Source of the DNA: Neoluteolibacter marinus
Lineage (GTDB): Bacteria > Verrucomicrobiota > Verrucomicrobiia > Verrucomicrobiales > Akkermansiaceae
Direction of reading: 5' to 3'
Length of the DNA stretch: 64,000 nucleotides
Assembly (NCBI RefSeq): GCF_014904755.1
Contig: NZ_JACZFQ010000095.1
Location: 1-64,000, forward strand
In this document: positions 17,930 through 26,427 of the stretch, piece by piece
How the letters are laid out: each line of letters opens with the position of its first letter
How positions within the stretch are numbered: position 1 is the stretch's first letter
The notes under the pieces: model-generated
Told to the model about the DNA's origin: nothing
Database searches by the model: none
What the model saw: only the letters and a program-made list of their open reading frames with translations
Translations under genes and position numbers: made by a program

Positions 17930-18820
17930 ATGACGCGCTTCCTGATCTATCTCGCAGTGTTCACTTTGCCCGCAGCCAGCATGGCTCAGGCCCCTTCGCC
18001 GGCGCTCGGGAAATCCCTGGTCGCCAGCTACCAGGCCTGGCGCACGTCGATCGTCCGCAAGGACGCCAGCGCATGGAAGCGGGCCACGGCCGCCCATCGC
18101 CAGGTGGAGGTGCGCAACCGGCTGGTGTCCGAAAAGCGGCCGTTTCCGCAGGCGGTGTTCAGCTTGCCGGCACCGCCACCCGGGCTGGACGGATTGAAAA
18201 TCATCCACCTCTCCCAGCGCGGCGCCACCGCCAAGGCGGCGTTTTTCGGCAAGGTCAATTTCGGGGTCGAGGGCGAACCGACCGACAACATCCTGGTGCT
18301 CTCCTTCATCAACACCAATGGCACGTGGCTCTACGACCGGGCGGACTTCGTCAATCTCGCTGCCCTGCCGGAGGTAAGGAAGGAACTTACGGCCGGGGAC
18401 CTCAAGTATGTCGAGGAGACTCCCGAATTCCAGGCGACCGGGGTGGTGCCTCCGAGTCCGCCGATGGTTCCGGCGGCGAAGTACATCGCGAAGGTCTACG
18501 TGTTCTGTCCGGGACGGGAAGTGCAGGTTCAGATCAATCAATTCAGCCGCCACCGCTTTGCCAACGCGAAGGAGGCCGAGGTGATTCTCGGCGGGGCCAA
18601 GGACGGTGCGAACTCGATCGCCTACACGGTCAAGGGACTCGAAGGCGGGACCGGCAAGGAAGCATTCACGATCCGCGTCTACCTCATGTCGGAGATCGAG
18701 GGGACCAAGCCCATCAAGGCTTTCGAGTATCAGGTGGAGGAGGGCGGTATCCTGAAGCCCTTCGCATCCACCAGCTTCACGGTGGATCCTGCCACCGGAG
18801 CCAAGTTGCTGCGCCGCTGA
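17930..18820 (+). CDS. exported protein of unknown function
   Basis: A 296-residue protein starting at ATG 17930 with a signal peptide (MTRFLIYLAVFTLPAASMAQ, cleavage near AQA). The mature part has no domain I can name. It is of mixed alpha/beta appearance, with a proline-rich linker near residue 182 (VVPPSPPMVPAAKY) followed by a beta-rich C-terminal domain of about 100 residues. It is divergent from the hydrolase at 16985-17836 (93 bp apart), so the two may share a promoter region. Likely periplasmic or secreted; close relatives are probably confined to Verrucomicrobia. Confidence 0.75.
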   Translation: MTRFLIYLAVFTLPAASMAQAPSPALGKSLVASYQAWRTSIVRKDASAWKRATAAHRQVEVRNRLVSEKRPFPQAVFSLPAPPPGLDGLKIIHLSQRGATAKAAFFGKVNFGVEGEPTDNILVLSFINTNGTWLYDRADFVNLAALPEVRKELTAGDLKYVEETPEFQATGVVPPSPPMVPAAKYIAKVYVFCPGREVQVQINQFSRHRFANAKEAEVILGGAKDGANSIAYTVKGLEGGTGKEAFTIRVYLMSEIEGTKPIKAFEYQVEEGGILKPFASTSFTVDPATGAKLLRR

Positions 18821-19401
18821 GCTTGCGAGGTCGGTAGTCCGGCCAAGAGGGGGGCTGGAGCCCGTTGTGGCGGATTTGTTTGTCTTTCCGACGCGTCGTA
18901 TCCGCGCGTGCCGGCGAAAAAGTTTCGTCCCGGATCGAACTCATGAGGGAGCTTCATGGGGCTGTCATTTTGCGAAGACATCTAAGGTTCAATGGTGTTC
19001 AAAAGTTATTCACAGATTTTCTTGTTAAGGGATCCTGATCATTTACATTCCCCCAAACGTCAATCCCTCTAACGGGGTTTGACCGGGCTAAGAAGTTCCA
19101 TGAAAAGCCCCGGCATCATCGTGCAAGTCGCCATGGCTCCCCCCGGCCGGATTGACCGTCTCGACCCGGATTATCGTTCGGTTGGGCGGATCAAATCCCG
19201 GAAAAGCCGGGCGGATGGTGCCCCGTCCGGGACGACTTGCAGCCACCAGATTTCGAGATCGCCGTCGCCGGCTTCCATCCTGAATGGAAATCAAGGCTGC
19301 CCTGTGGGGCTGTTCTTGATGGCGAGGGCCTCCCGCCAGCCCCCTGCGATACCGGCGCGGAGACGCGTCACTGGAAAACGCACATCCATTGCCCGAAGAA
19401 C
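18821..19401. other. AT-rich patch and possible structured leader, no gene
   Basis: A 581-bp stretch without a credible gene. From about 18975 to 19065 it is clearly AT-richer than the surroundings and contains TTATTCACA at 19006-19014, one mismatch from a DnaA box, as a single copy. The right half, 19079-19241, is rich in inverted repeats and precedes the adhesin gene at 19402. Confidence 0.5.
19122..19241 (+). other. possible folded RNA leader element
   Basis: TGCAAGTCG (19122-19130) is perfectly complementary to CGACTTGCA (19233-19241). The enclosed about 100 bases contain a local hairpin, CCCGG-AAAAG-CCGGG, near 19196-19210. Just upstream, GGGCT pairs with AGCCC. This could be a cis-acting leader or small RNA upstream of 19402, but it matches no riboswitch class I know. 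Strand is assumed from the downstream gene. Confidence 0.3.
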
Positions 19402-21387
19402 ATGAATCATTTGGTCGCCGCCAAACACTTCGCCACCCCCGTTCAACCTAGATTCCTGATCCACCTGGCCGTCGTCTTGATGGCTTGGTTCGGCGTCGCC
19501 GGCGAGGCGACTGCCGCCGGCACCCGGTCCGTCACCTTGGCCTGGGATGCCAACCCGGAAGCGAACATCGACCACTACGAGCTGAGATACGGAACTTCGT
19601 CGGGTTCCTACTCGAGCACGGTGAATGCCGGGGCGAGCACTTCGGCCACGGCAGGCAACCTGACCCAGGGGGTTACCTACTACTTCGCCGTGGTTGCCGT
19701 GAATACCTCCGGTCTGGCCAGCGCTCCGTCCTCGCAGGTCGTCTACACGGTGCCTACCGATCCGAATACCGCACCGACCGCCAACCCGTTTTCGCTGACG
19801 GTGCTGGAGGACGGGCAGGTTGCTGCGACCTTGTCGGGCTCCGATCCGCAGGGCGATTCCCTGACTTATTCGATCCTCATCTCGCCCACGAAGGGGACGC
19901 TGTCGGGCACCGCGCCGAACCTCACCTACCGGCCGAACGCCAATGCCAACGGGAGTGACAGCTTCACCTACCGGGTCAACGACGGCGAGTTCAACTCCTC
20001 GTCCGCCACCGTTTCGATATCGATCACCCCGGTCAACGATCTCCCGGTCGCCGCCGCGAAGTCCGTGACGACGACACGCAACACCAGCGTCGGGATCAAC
20101 TTGTCGGGGACCGATGTAGAGGGCAGCAGCCTGACCTTCAGCATTCTTTCCGGGCCTTCGAAGGGATCCCTCTCCGGGACCGCTCCGAACCTCACCTACC
20201 AGCCGAACAACGGCGTGACCGGGAGCGACAGTTTCACCTACCGGGTTCACGACGGCACCGGTTATTCGGCCGCGGCCACGGTATCGATCACGATCAACGG
20301 CACCAACACCACTCCGGTGGCCCATGGCAAGTCGGTGAATTCGATGAAGAACAAGACCGTTGCCGTGACCTTGAGCGGCGACGATGCCGACGCCAATCCG
20401 CTCACTTTCACCGTGCTGAGCCAGCCGGCTTCCGGGACCTTGAGCGGGACGCCCCCGAACATGAAATACACGCCCGAGCGCAAATGGACCGGGACCGTAT
20501 CCTTCACCTATCGCGTCAGTGACGGCGTCGCGAACTCTCCGCCGGCCACCGTGACGATCCGCGTGAAGGACAAGAACCGCCGGCCGGTGGCCAATTCGGC
20601 CGCGGTCGTTGCGAACCAGAACAGCAGCAAGGTGGTGGTCGTGACCGGAACGGATCTCGATGAGGATCCACTGACCTTCGAAATTGTCAGGTCGCCGTCG
20701 AACGGCACGATTTCCGGAACCAGCCCCAACTTCGTCTACACCCCGAACGCAGGATTCAAGGGCAAGGACCGTTTCTCCTTCAGGGCCTTGGACGGGACCA
20801 CCAAGTCGAAGCCGGCTTGGATCGATGTCTCGGTCGTCAATCCAAACAACCGTGCCCCGGTCGCCCAGGCCATGAACTTGTCCGGACCGGTCAAGAAGCC
20901 CGTGGTATTCGGGGCCTCGGGTTCCGATGCCGACGGCGACCCGTTGACCTTCCGGGTGGTGTCGGGGCCTTCGTCCGGCGTGCTGAAGCTCAACAAGAAG
21001 GGGGTTTTCAGATACAAGCCGACCGGCCTCTTCGAAGGGGCCGATTCCTTCACTTACGTCGCCAATGACGGCGTGCTCGACTCGGCACCGGTCACGGTCA
21101 CCCTAACGATTGGAGCTGCTTCGGGCAACCTTACCGCCCGGAATCTGGTGGAAGGGGACCTCCCCGTGCCGACTCTCGCCCTGCGATCGGTGCCGGGGGA
21201 TCCGGGCAGCGTGCGGATCCAGGTGACCGGGCTTCCCGGGCAAAGTTGCGTCCTCGAGAGCTCAACGAATCTGACCAAGTGGTCGGAGGACCGCCTCATC
21301 GAAATCGATGCCAGCGGCGGGGCGACCCTCGATGTCGCGGTTCCGGCGGAGGCCGGGCGGGGGTTCTTCCGCTTGCGGACACCGTGA
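19402..21387 (+). CDS. secreted fibronectin-III / cadherin-like repeat protein
   Basis: A 661-residue exported protein. The ATG at 19402, after GAAGAAC, gives a long signal peptide ending near ATAAG. Residues about 42-120 form a fibronectin type III domain (VTLAWDANPEANIDHYELRY). Five cadherin-like or tandem-95-type repeats of about 90 residues follow (about 127-570). Each opens with a PVA- or PTA-type start and carries LSGxDxxGxxLTYxI, GTLSGTxPNLTYxP and DSFTYRVxDG motifs. The C-terminal about 70 residues contain CVLESSTNLTKW and end GFFRLRTP, the same kind of module as in 3419-8857 and 44268-47675. No membrane anchor or PEP-CTERM is seen. Likely a surface adhesin or matrix component. The in-frame extension to 19237 is discounted because the signal peptide begins at 19402. 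Confidence 0.88.
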   Translation: MNHLVAAKHFATPVQPRFLIHLAVVLMAWFGVAGEATAAGTRSVTLAWDANPEANIDHYELRYGTSSGSYSSTVNAGASTSATAGNLTQGVTYYFAVVAVNTSGLASAPSSQVVYTVPTDPNTAPTANPFSLTVLEDGQVAATLSGSDPQGDSLTYSILISPTKGTLSGTAPNLTYRPNANANGSDSFTYRVNDGEFNSSSATVSISITPVNDLPVAAAKSVTTTRNTSVGINLSGTDVEGSSLTFSILSGPSKGSLSGTAPNLTYQPNNGVTGSDSFTYRVHDGTGYSAAATVSITINGTNTTPVAHGKSVNSMKNKTVAVTLSGDDADANPLTFTVLSQPASGTLSGTPPNMKYTPERKWTGTVSFTYRVSDGVANSPPATVTIRVKDKNRRPVANSAAVVANQNSSKVVVVTGTDLDEDPLTFEIVRSPSNGTISGTSPNFVYTPNAGFKGKDRFSFRALDGTTKSKPAWIDVSVVNPNNRAPVAQAMNLSGPVKKPVVFGASGSDADGDPLTFRVVSGPSSGVLKLNKKGVFRYKPTGLFEGADSFTYVANDGVLDSAPVTVTLTIGAASGNLTARNLVEGDLPVPTLALRSVPGDPGSVRIQVTGLPGQSCVLESSTNLTKWSEDRLIEIDASGGATLDVAVPAEAGRGFFRLRTP

Positions 21388-21432
21388 TGCTTCACCTTGG
21401 CGGGGGTGGCTTTTTCCGGCAGCTTGCCGGGG

Positions 21433-22176
21433 ATGAAAGCCACCCTGTTTGCCGTCCTTTTCCTACCCTGTCTCGCTCCCGCGCAATCCTACGACGTTTC
21501 CCTGATCCAGACCCGCATCGGCAAGCCGCTCGGTGATGATGTGGGCTTCGAGGTGAAACCGATGGGGCATGAAGCGGGGGTGGCTTTCTCATTCCTGGTC
21601 CGCGGTGAAGACCTGGTCGCGTTCAAGGACGACTCGGTGGAGATCAAGAGTTTCAAGCTGGGCGATGGCCGCGAGTGGGCCCGCACCCGCAGCGGAAAGC
21701 CGAACTGGAAGCAGGAGAGTTTTTCCAAGGTGGGCGAAGACGGGAAGATCGGCAGCTTCACGGTGAGCTTTCCCGGTGACCTGTTCGGCAGCGTGGAGCA
21801 GTCGACACTCGACGGTAGCATCAAGGCGGTCACCGCCGCGGCGTCCGAGGAGAAGAAGGTTACTCTGGCCGGTGACGAAACAGCACCGAAGGATCTCGGC
21901 CCGTTCAAGATCGGCGTGGCGGGCGGCGGGGGATTCTTCGGCGGCGGGAAAGACTCCACGAACATCCAGATCACCGGGGATCATCAGGCGATCATCGAGG
22001 TGGTGGTGATGGACGGTGAAGCGGAGCTCGATGGGAACGGAAGCTCCTGGTCGGGCGACCGCAAGACCTACCACTTCGCCAAGGCCAAGGGGAAGGAGTT
22101 GGCCGTGACGGTGCGCTATTGGTCGGACTTGAAGGAAATCACGATTCCCTTCGCGATCGCTCCTCCCAAGAAATAG
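21433..22176 (+). CDS. small exported protein of unknown function
   Basis: A 247-residue protein with a signal peptide (MKATLFAVLFLPCLAPAQ, cleavage after PAQ). The mature protein looks beta-rich, with a charged first part (about 20-130) and a glycine run GGGGFFGGG near 168 that separates a C-terminal beta domain ending ITIPFAIAPPKK. No family is recognised. It follows the adhesin by 45 bp on the same strand and may be co-transcribed. The ATG at 21433, after a GGG-rich stretch, was chosen over an earlier in-frame start because it begins the signal peptide. Confidence 0.7.
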   Translation: MKATLFAVLFLPCLAPAQSYDVSLIQTRIGKPLGDDVGFEVKPMGHEAGVAFSFLVRGEDLVAFKDDSVEIKSFKLGDGREWARTRSGKPNWKQESFSKVGEDGKIGSFTVSFPGDLFGSVEQSTLDGSIKAVTAAASEEKKVTLAGDETAPKDLGPFKIGVAGGGGFFGGGKDSTNIQITGDHQAIIEVVVMDGEAELDGNGSSWSGDRKTYHFAKAKGKELAVTVRYWSDLKEITIPFAIAPPKK

Positions 22177-22263
22177 GAGACGAGAGCTACCAGGTGAAGC
22201 CTCGCCTCCGCCACGACCGCATTGGCGCTTGGCACGGGCATCCCGGCGCATTCTCCTTTTGCC

Positions 22264-25119
22264 GTGGACAGCATCCGGATCCGGGGAGCGAGGCAGCACA
22301 ATTTGCGGGGAATCGACGTCGATATCCCGCGTGGCAAGCTGGTGGTGGTGACCGGTCCGAGCGGATCGGGCAAATCGTCGCTGGCCTTCCACACGCTGTT
22401 TGCGGAAGGGCAGCGGCGATTCGTGGAGTCGCTCTCGGCATACGCCCGACAGTTCCTCGATCAGTTGGAAAAGCCGGACGTCGATTCGATCGAGGGATTG
22501 AGTCCGGCAATTGCGATCGAACAGCGAAGCGGCGGGCTGAATCCGCGCTCGACGGTGGCAACGGTGACCGAGATCCACGAACACCTGCGGATCTTGTGGG
22601 CGGCGGCCGGTGTTCCCCACGACCCGGTGACCGGAGAGCGGCTGACCCGCATGAGTGCGGGAGATATCGTGGCGGCGATTTCCGGCATGGACGAGGGCAC
22701 CCGCGTCGTGCTTCTCGCGCCGGTTCCCGCGGAGGAGGCGGCCGACGGGAAGCGCTTGATCGGGGACCTGCGGCGGCAGGGCTTCGTCCGGGTGAGGATC
22801 GACGGGGAGATCCTCGAGCTCGAGGAGGCGGAGGCCTCGTGGCCGGAGCAAGTGTCGGCGGTGGAGGTTGTGGTCGATCGTCTGGTGGTCCGGCCGGACG
22901 GCGAGGCCCGGCTCGCCGATTCCGTCGAGACGGCGCTGCGGATCTGCGGTGCGGAAGCACGGGTGCTTGTGAGCGATGGCGACGGATGGCGTGAGATTTC
23001 ATTCCAAACCAGCTACCGGAACCCGCAGACCGGCTTCATGATCGGCGAGCTGAGTCCTCGCCATTTCTCCTTCAACTCCCATCTCGGTGCCTGTCCGGCA
23101 TGCGAGGGGCTGGGCACGGAGACCTTCTGTGATCCTGCTCTCCTGGTGGGCGATCCCGATGTTCCCTTGGCCAAGGGGGGGATCAAGGGGTGGTGGAAGG
23201 TCGGTGCCTTGCGGGGCAAGAGCTTCGCCAAGGAGGCGGCAGCCATCCTGCGGATGCTTGGACTGCCGGAGGACACGGCCGCGACCGGCTTGTCGGCGGA
23301 AGGCAAGAAGCTGATCTTCGAGGGCGGGGAATTCGACACCGGATGGCGGGTCGGGATTGAAAAGAAAAAGCAGCTCAAGCGCTACGAAGGGCTTTGCCGG
23401 GAGGCCGAACGAAAGCTGGGGGAGGCGCGCAGCGAGGCGGTGCGGAGGCGCTTGCTGCGGGTGATGGCGGAGAGGCCCTGCAGCGTTTGCCAAGGCAGGA
23501 GACTGAAGCCGGAGATCCTGGCGGTGAAGATCGCGGATGGAGCGGGACGATGGTTGGGGATCCAGGAGTTTTGTTCGCTCCCGGTGGAAGAAGCCGCGGC
23601 CTGGCTGGCCGGGATTTGCCTGCCGGACGACCGGGTGGAGGTCTGCCAGCAGCTGAGCGGCGCCGTGGGCGAGAAGCTGGGCTTCCTCGAGGAGGTGGGG
23701 CTGGGCTATCTGGGGCTCGACCGATCCAGCGCGACACTTTCGGGGGGAGAGTCCCAGAGAATCCGGCTTGCAACCCAGTTGGGCAGCGGGCTGACCGGGG
23801 TCCTTTACGTCCTCGATGAACCGAGCATCGGCCTGCACGACCAGGATACCGGGCGGTTGATCGCCGCTCTGAAGCGGCTTCGCGACCGGGGCAATACCGT
23901 GGTGGTCGTCGAGCACGACGAGGAGATGATCCGCGCCGCCGACTGGATGATTGAACTGGGTCCGGGTGCCGGGACCGAAGGCGGTCAGATTCTCGGCTCC
24001 GCGACGCTCCAGGACTTTCCGGAAAGCTCTCCCACCATGCGTTGGCTCGCCGAACCGGTTGCCGCTCCGGAAGGAGGCAAGGGGTTCAGCCTGCTGGACG
24101 AGGCCTTGGTCGTTAGAGGCGCGACCGAGCACAATCTATGCGATCTCGACGTCAGGATACCCTTGGGCGGCATCGTTTGCCTCAGTGGACCCAGCGGCAG
24201 CGGCAAGTCGACCCTTGCCGACGATGTCTTGTTGAGGTCGCTGAAGCGGCATTTCAACGGCAGCGGGGACGCCCCCGGTGCCCACCGTGGGATCGAGGGC
24301 ATGGAGCATCTTGGAAAAGTGGTCGCAGTGGACCAGTCGCCGATCGGCCGCAGTCCGCGCTCGAACCCGGCGACGTTCACCGGCATGTTCGACGTGATCC
24401 GTGACCTCTATTCGAAGCTCCCGCTGTCCCGCCAGCGCGGCTATGGTGCCGGTCGTTTCAGCTTCAACACCCATGGCGGCCGCTGCGAGACCTGCGTGGG
24501 CGCGGGACGGCTGAAGATCGAGATGAATTTCCTGCCGGACGCCTGGGTGATCTGCCGCTCATGTGGCGGCCGGCGCTTCAATCGCGAAACCCTTGAGGTG
24601 CGGTTCAAGGGAATGAGCATCGCCGACGCTCTCGACCTGACGGCCGGTGAGGCCCTGGAGGTTTTCGCCGCGGTGCCGAAGCTGCGCCGCGGCTTGCAGG
24701 TTCTCGATTCGCTCGGGCTCGGTTACCTGCGTCTCGGCCAGGCCGCGAATACCTTGTCCGGAGGGGAGGCCCAGCGTCTCAAGCTGGCGGTGGAACTTTC
24801 CAAGCCGGCGGCGCCGCACACGCTTTACTTCTTCGACGAGCCGACGACCGGCCTGCACTTCGGCGACGTCGAGCGGCTGCTGGTGGCATTCCGTGGTTTG
24901 CGCGAAGCCGGACACAGCGTGCTGGTGGTGGAACATCACCTGGATGTCATCGCTGCCGCCGACTGGGTGATCGACTTGGGACCGGGCGGGGGGCGCGAGG
25001 GCGGATGCTTGCTGGCGGAGGGGCCGCCGGATCAGGTGGCGAAGGTCGCCGGTTCGCCGACCGGCAGGGCATTGTCACGGCGAATCGCTCGCCATTCGGT
25101 AGACAAGGGGCTAGGTTGA
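22264..25119 (+). CDS. uvrA: excinuclease ABC subunit A
   Basis: About 951 residues. This is the ATP-driven damage-recognition protein of nucleotide excision repair, acting as a dimer with UvrB. The GTG at 22264 gives DSIRIRGARQHNLRGID, the canonical UvrA N-terminus; an in-frame TTG at 22222 is less likely. Walker A GPSGSGKSS lies near 30 and GPSGSGKST near 641. ABC signatures SGGESQRI (about 492) and SGGEAQRL (about 832) precede Walker B segments. The UvrB-binding region (about 95-210, with FVRVRIDGE) is present, so this is not the short UvrA2 type. Zinc ligand pairs are seen in CPACEGLG and CSVCQG, and in CETCVGAG with CRSCGG. The position that in many UvrAs reads CPxCG reads DPVTGE here. 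A sigma-factor operon begins 13 bp after the stop. Confidence 0.95.
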   Translation: MDSIRIRGARQHNLRGIDVDIPRGKLVVVTGPSGSGKSSLAFHTLFAEGQRRFVESLSAYARQFLDQLEKPDVDSIEGLSPAIAIEQRSGGLNPRSTVATVTEIHEHLRILWAAAGVPHDPVTGERLTRMSAGDIVAAISGMDEGTRVVLLAPVPAEEAADGKRLIGDLRRQGFVRVRIDGEILELEEAEASWPEQVSAVEVVVDRLVVRPDGEARLADSVETALRICGAEARVLVSDGDGWREISFQTSYRNPQTGFMIGELSPRHFSFNSHLGACPACEGLGTETFCDPALLVGDPDVPLAKGGIKGWWKVGALRGKSFAKEAAAILRMLGLPEDTAATGLSAEGKKLIFEGGEFDTGWRVGIEKKKQLKRYEGLCREAERKLGEARSEAVRRRLLRVMAERPCSVCQGRRLKPEILAVKIADGAGRWLGIQEFCSLPVEEAAAWLAGICLPDDRVEVCQQLSGAVGEKLGFLEEVGLGYLGLDRSSATLSGGESQRIRLATQLGSGLTGVLYVLDEPSIGLHDQDTGRLIAALKRLRDRGNTVVVVEHDEEMIRAADWMIELGPGAGTEGGQILGSATLQDFPESSPTMRWLAEPVAAPEGGKGFSLLDEALVVRGATEHNLCDLDVRIPLGGIVCLSGPSGSGKSTLADDVLLRSLKRHFNGSGDAPGAHRGIEGMEHLGKVVAVDQSPIGRSPRSNPATFTGMFDVIRDLYSKLPLSRQRGYGAGRFSFNTHGGRCETCVGAGRLKIEMNFLPDAWVICRSCGGRRFNRETLEVRFKGMSIADALDLTAGEALEVFAAVPKLRRGLQVLDSLGLGYLRLGQAANTLSGGEAQRLKLAVELSKPAAPHTLYFFDEPTTGLHFGDVERLLVAFRGLREAGHSVLVVEHHLDVIAAADWVIDLGPGGGREGGCLLAEGPPDQVAKVAGSPTGRALSRRIARHSVDKGLG

Positions 25120-25132
25120 CGACGCTGAAGCC

Positions 25133-25726
25133 ATGGATCCCAACGACGACGTGAACCCATCCACCGCTGAAAGCGAATCGCTTTCCACCACCGCCTGGCG
25201 CGAGTGGTTGGGCGAATTTGGACCCCGGTTGCTCCTGTTCGCCCGCCAGCAGACACGCTCCACGGAGGATGCCCAGGACGTCTTGCAGGACGCCTTGGTG
25301 AAGCTGGTCGACAAGATCAACTCCAACGATTTCGTCGGGGGGCAGGAGGCGTGGATGCCATACCTTTTCACCACCATCCGCCGGCTGTCCATCGATCTCG
25401 GCCGCCGCGATGACCGCCGTCGCCGCCGCGAGGATGTCGTCAGCGAAGAATCCGAAGCGGACCAGCGCGAGGCCTTTCATCCCTGGTTCGAAAGCGAGTC
25501 TTCCGAAGACGAGACCCGCCAGTTGCTGGAGGCCGGTCTCAAGGAACTGCCGCCGAAATTCGCGGAGGTGGTAGTGATGAAGATCTGGGGTGAGCGGACT
25601 TTCGCTGAAATCGGCGAAGCGCTTGATATTTCTCCAAACACGGCGGCCTCGCGGTATCGCTATGGACTTGAAGCCCTCAAGAAGAAGCTCTCTTCGGCGC
25701 GGCGCAAAGGAGACCTTTCGATTTGA
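25133..25726 (+). CDS. ECF-type RNA polymerase sigma factor
   Basis: A 197-residue sigma-70 family protein. Region 2 spans about 25-95, with the DAQDVLQDALVKLV core-binding motif and YLFTTIRRLSIDLGRR for -10 recognition. An acidic linker (about 100-130) leads to region 4 at about 135-190, with LPPKFAEVVVMKIWG and the HTH SPNTAASRYRYGLEALKKKL. It begins just after uvrA and overlaps the next gene by 4 bp, so it is likely translated together with its putative anti-sigma partner. It should direct RNA polymerase to a small regulon, possibly for the cell envelope given the membrane and PDZ partners. Confidence 0.92.
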   Translation: MDPNDDVNPSTAESESLSTTAWREWLGEFGPRLLLFARQQTRSTEDAQDVLQDALVKLVDKINSNDFVGGQEAWMPYLFTTIRRLSIDLGRRDDRRRRREDVVSEESEADQREAFHPWFESESSEDETRQLLEAGLKELPPKFAEVVVMKIWGERTFAEIGEALDISPNTAASRYRYGLEALKKKLSSARRKGDLSI

Positions 25727-26388
25727 ACGACGATCATTCCGAACAACGCATGGACGACAACTTCCAGACTCTCGAAGACACGCTCAAGGGCATGCGACCC
25801 GTGGCACCCGACGCGGCGTGCCTGGATCGCCTGCTCGCCGCCGTGGAGGGAAGACTGCAAGTGCCCGGGGTATCGACCGCGGGAGTGGTGAGCAAGCTTT
25901 CGGCCATGCAGCCTGCAGGTCTGACCGATGCGATGACCGAACGCATGGTGGCCACCGTTTCGAAGGTAGCCTTTCCGATCGACGAGAAGGTGGTGTTGTT
26001 CCCGGGCGGGTCCAGGGCCGAATCAAAACCGGGCCACCGCCGGCCGTGGTTCGCGGCGGCAGCTGCCGTCGCCATGGCGGGTGCGTTCAGCGCCCTGATG
26101 ATGGATGGTCCGGGAACGGTTCCGCCGGCGAAGCCGGTTGCGGAGATCTCGGCACGTGGACCGGCTGCTGCACCCCGGGATCCTGGCGCTTTCGTCAACG
26201 CGAGCTTCGGCAGCGGTCTCGAGGAGGCGAAGGATGAAGGCGTCAAGTGGACGGCCGACGGCCGGCCGGTGCGCCGGGTGCGGGTCATTTACCGGGATCG
26301 CGTGCAATTGCGCGATGCGAACGGCCGGACTTTCGAGGCGGAAGTGCCGAGGGTTGAATACCTGGAGGTTCCCGAGAAAATCGACTGA
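25723..26388 (+). CDS. membrane protein, putative anti-sigma factor
   Basis: A 221-residue protein that starts at a TTG overlapping the sigma stop codon (4-bp overlap); an internal ATG at 25750 is the alternative. The N-terminal cytoplasmic part (about 1-103) is helical and acidic, followed by one membrane segment near 107-127 (PWFAAAAAVAMAGAFSALMM). The outer part ends with a basic, beta-like segment (RRVRVIYRDRVQLRD). No zinc anti-sigma HxxxCxxC motif or FecR domain is seen, so the anti-sigma role rests on position and topology alone. It lies between the sigma and PDZ genes, resembling a sigma/anti-sigma/PDZ envelope-sensing set. Confidence 0.65.
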   Translation: MNDDHSEQRMDDNFQTLEDTLKGMRPVAPDAACLDRLLAAVEGRLQVPGVSTAGVVSKLSAMQPAGLTDAMTERMVATVSKVAFPIDEKVVLFPGGSRAESKPGHRRPWFAAAAAVAMAGAFSALMMDGPGTVPPAKPVAEISARGPAAAPRDPGAFVNASFGSGLEEAKDEGVKWTADGRPVRRVRVIYRDRVQLRDANGRTFEAEVPRVEYLEVPEKID

Positions 26389-26427
26389 TTTTCCAAGACG
26401 AGGAGGGCGAATTACTACGCTTACCGT

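Noticed and set aside
18975-19065. Possible origin of replication (AT-rich patch with TTATTCACA)
   Set aside because: Only a single near-DnaA box is present, with no cluster, and no dnaA, dnaN or rpmH is nearby. parE at 51137 does not mark an origin.
19402-21387. PEP-CTERM or LPXTG signal at the end of the cadherin-like protein
   Set aside because: The C-terminus ends GFFRLRTP without a hydrophobic helix or PEP motif.
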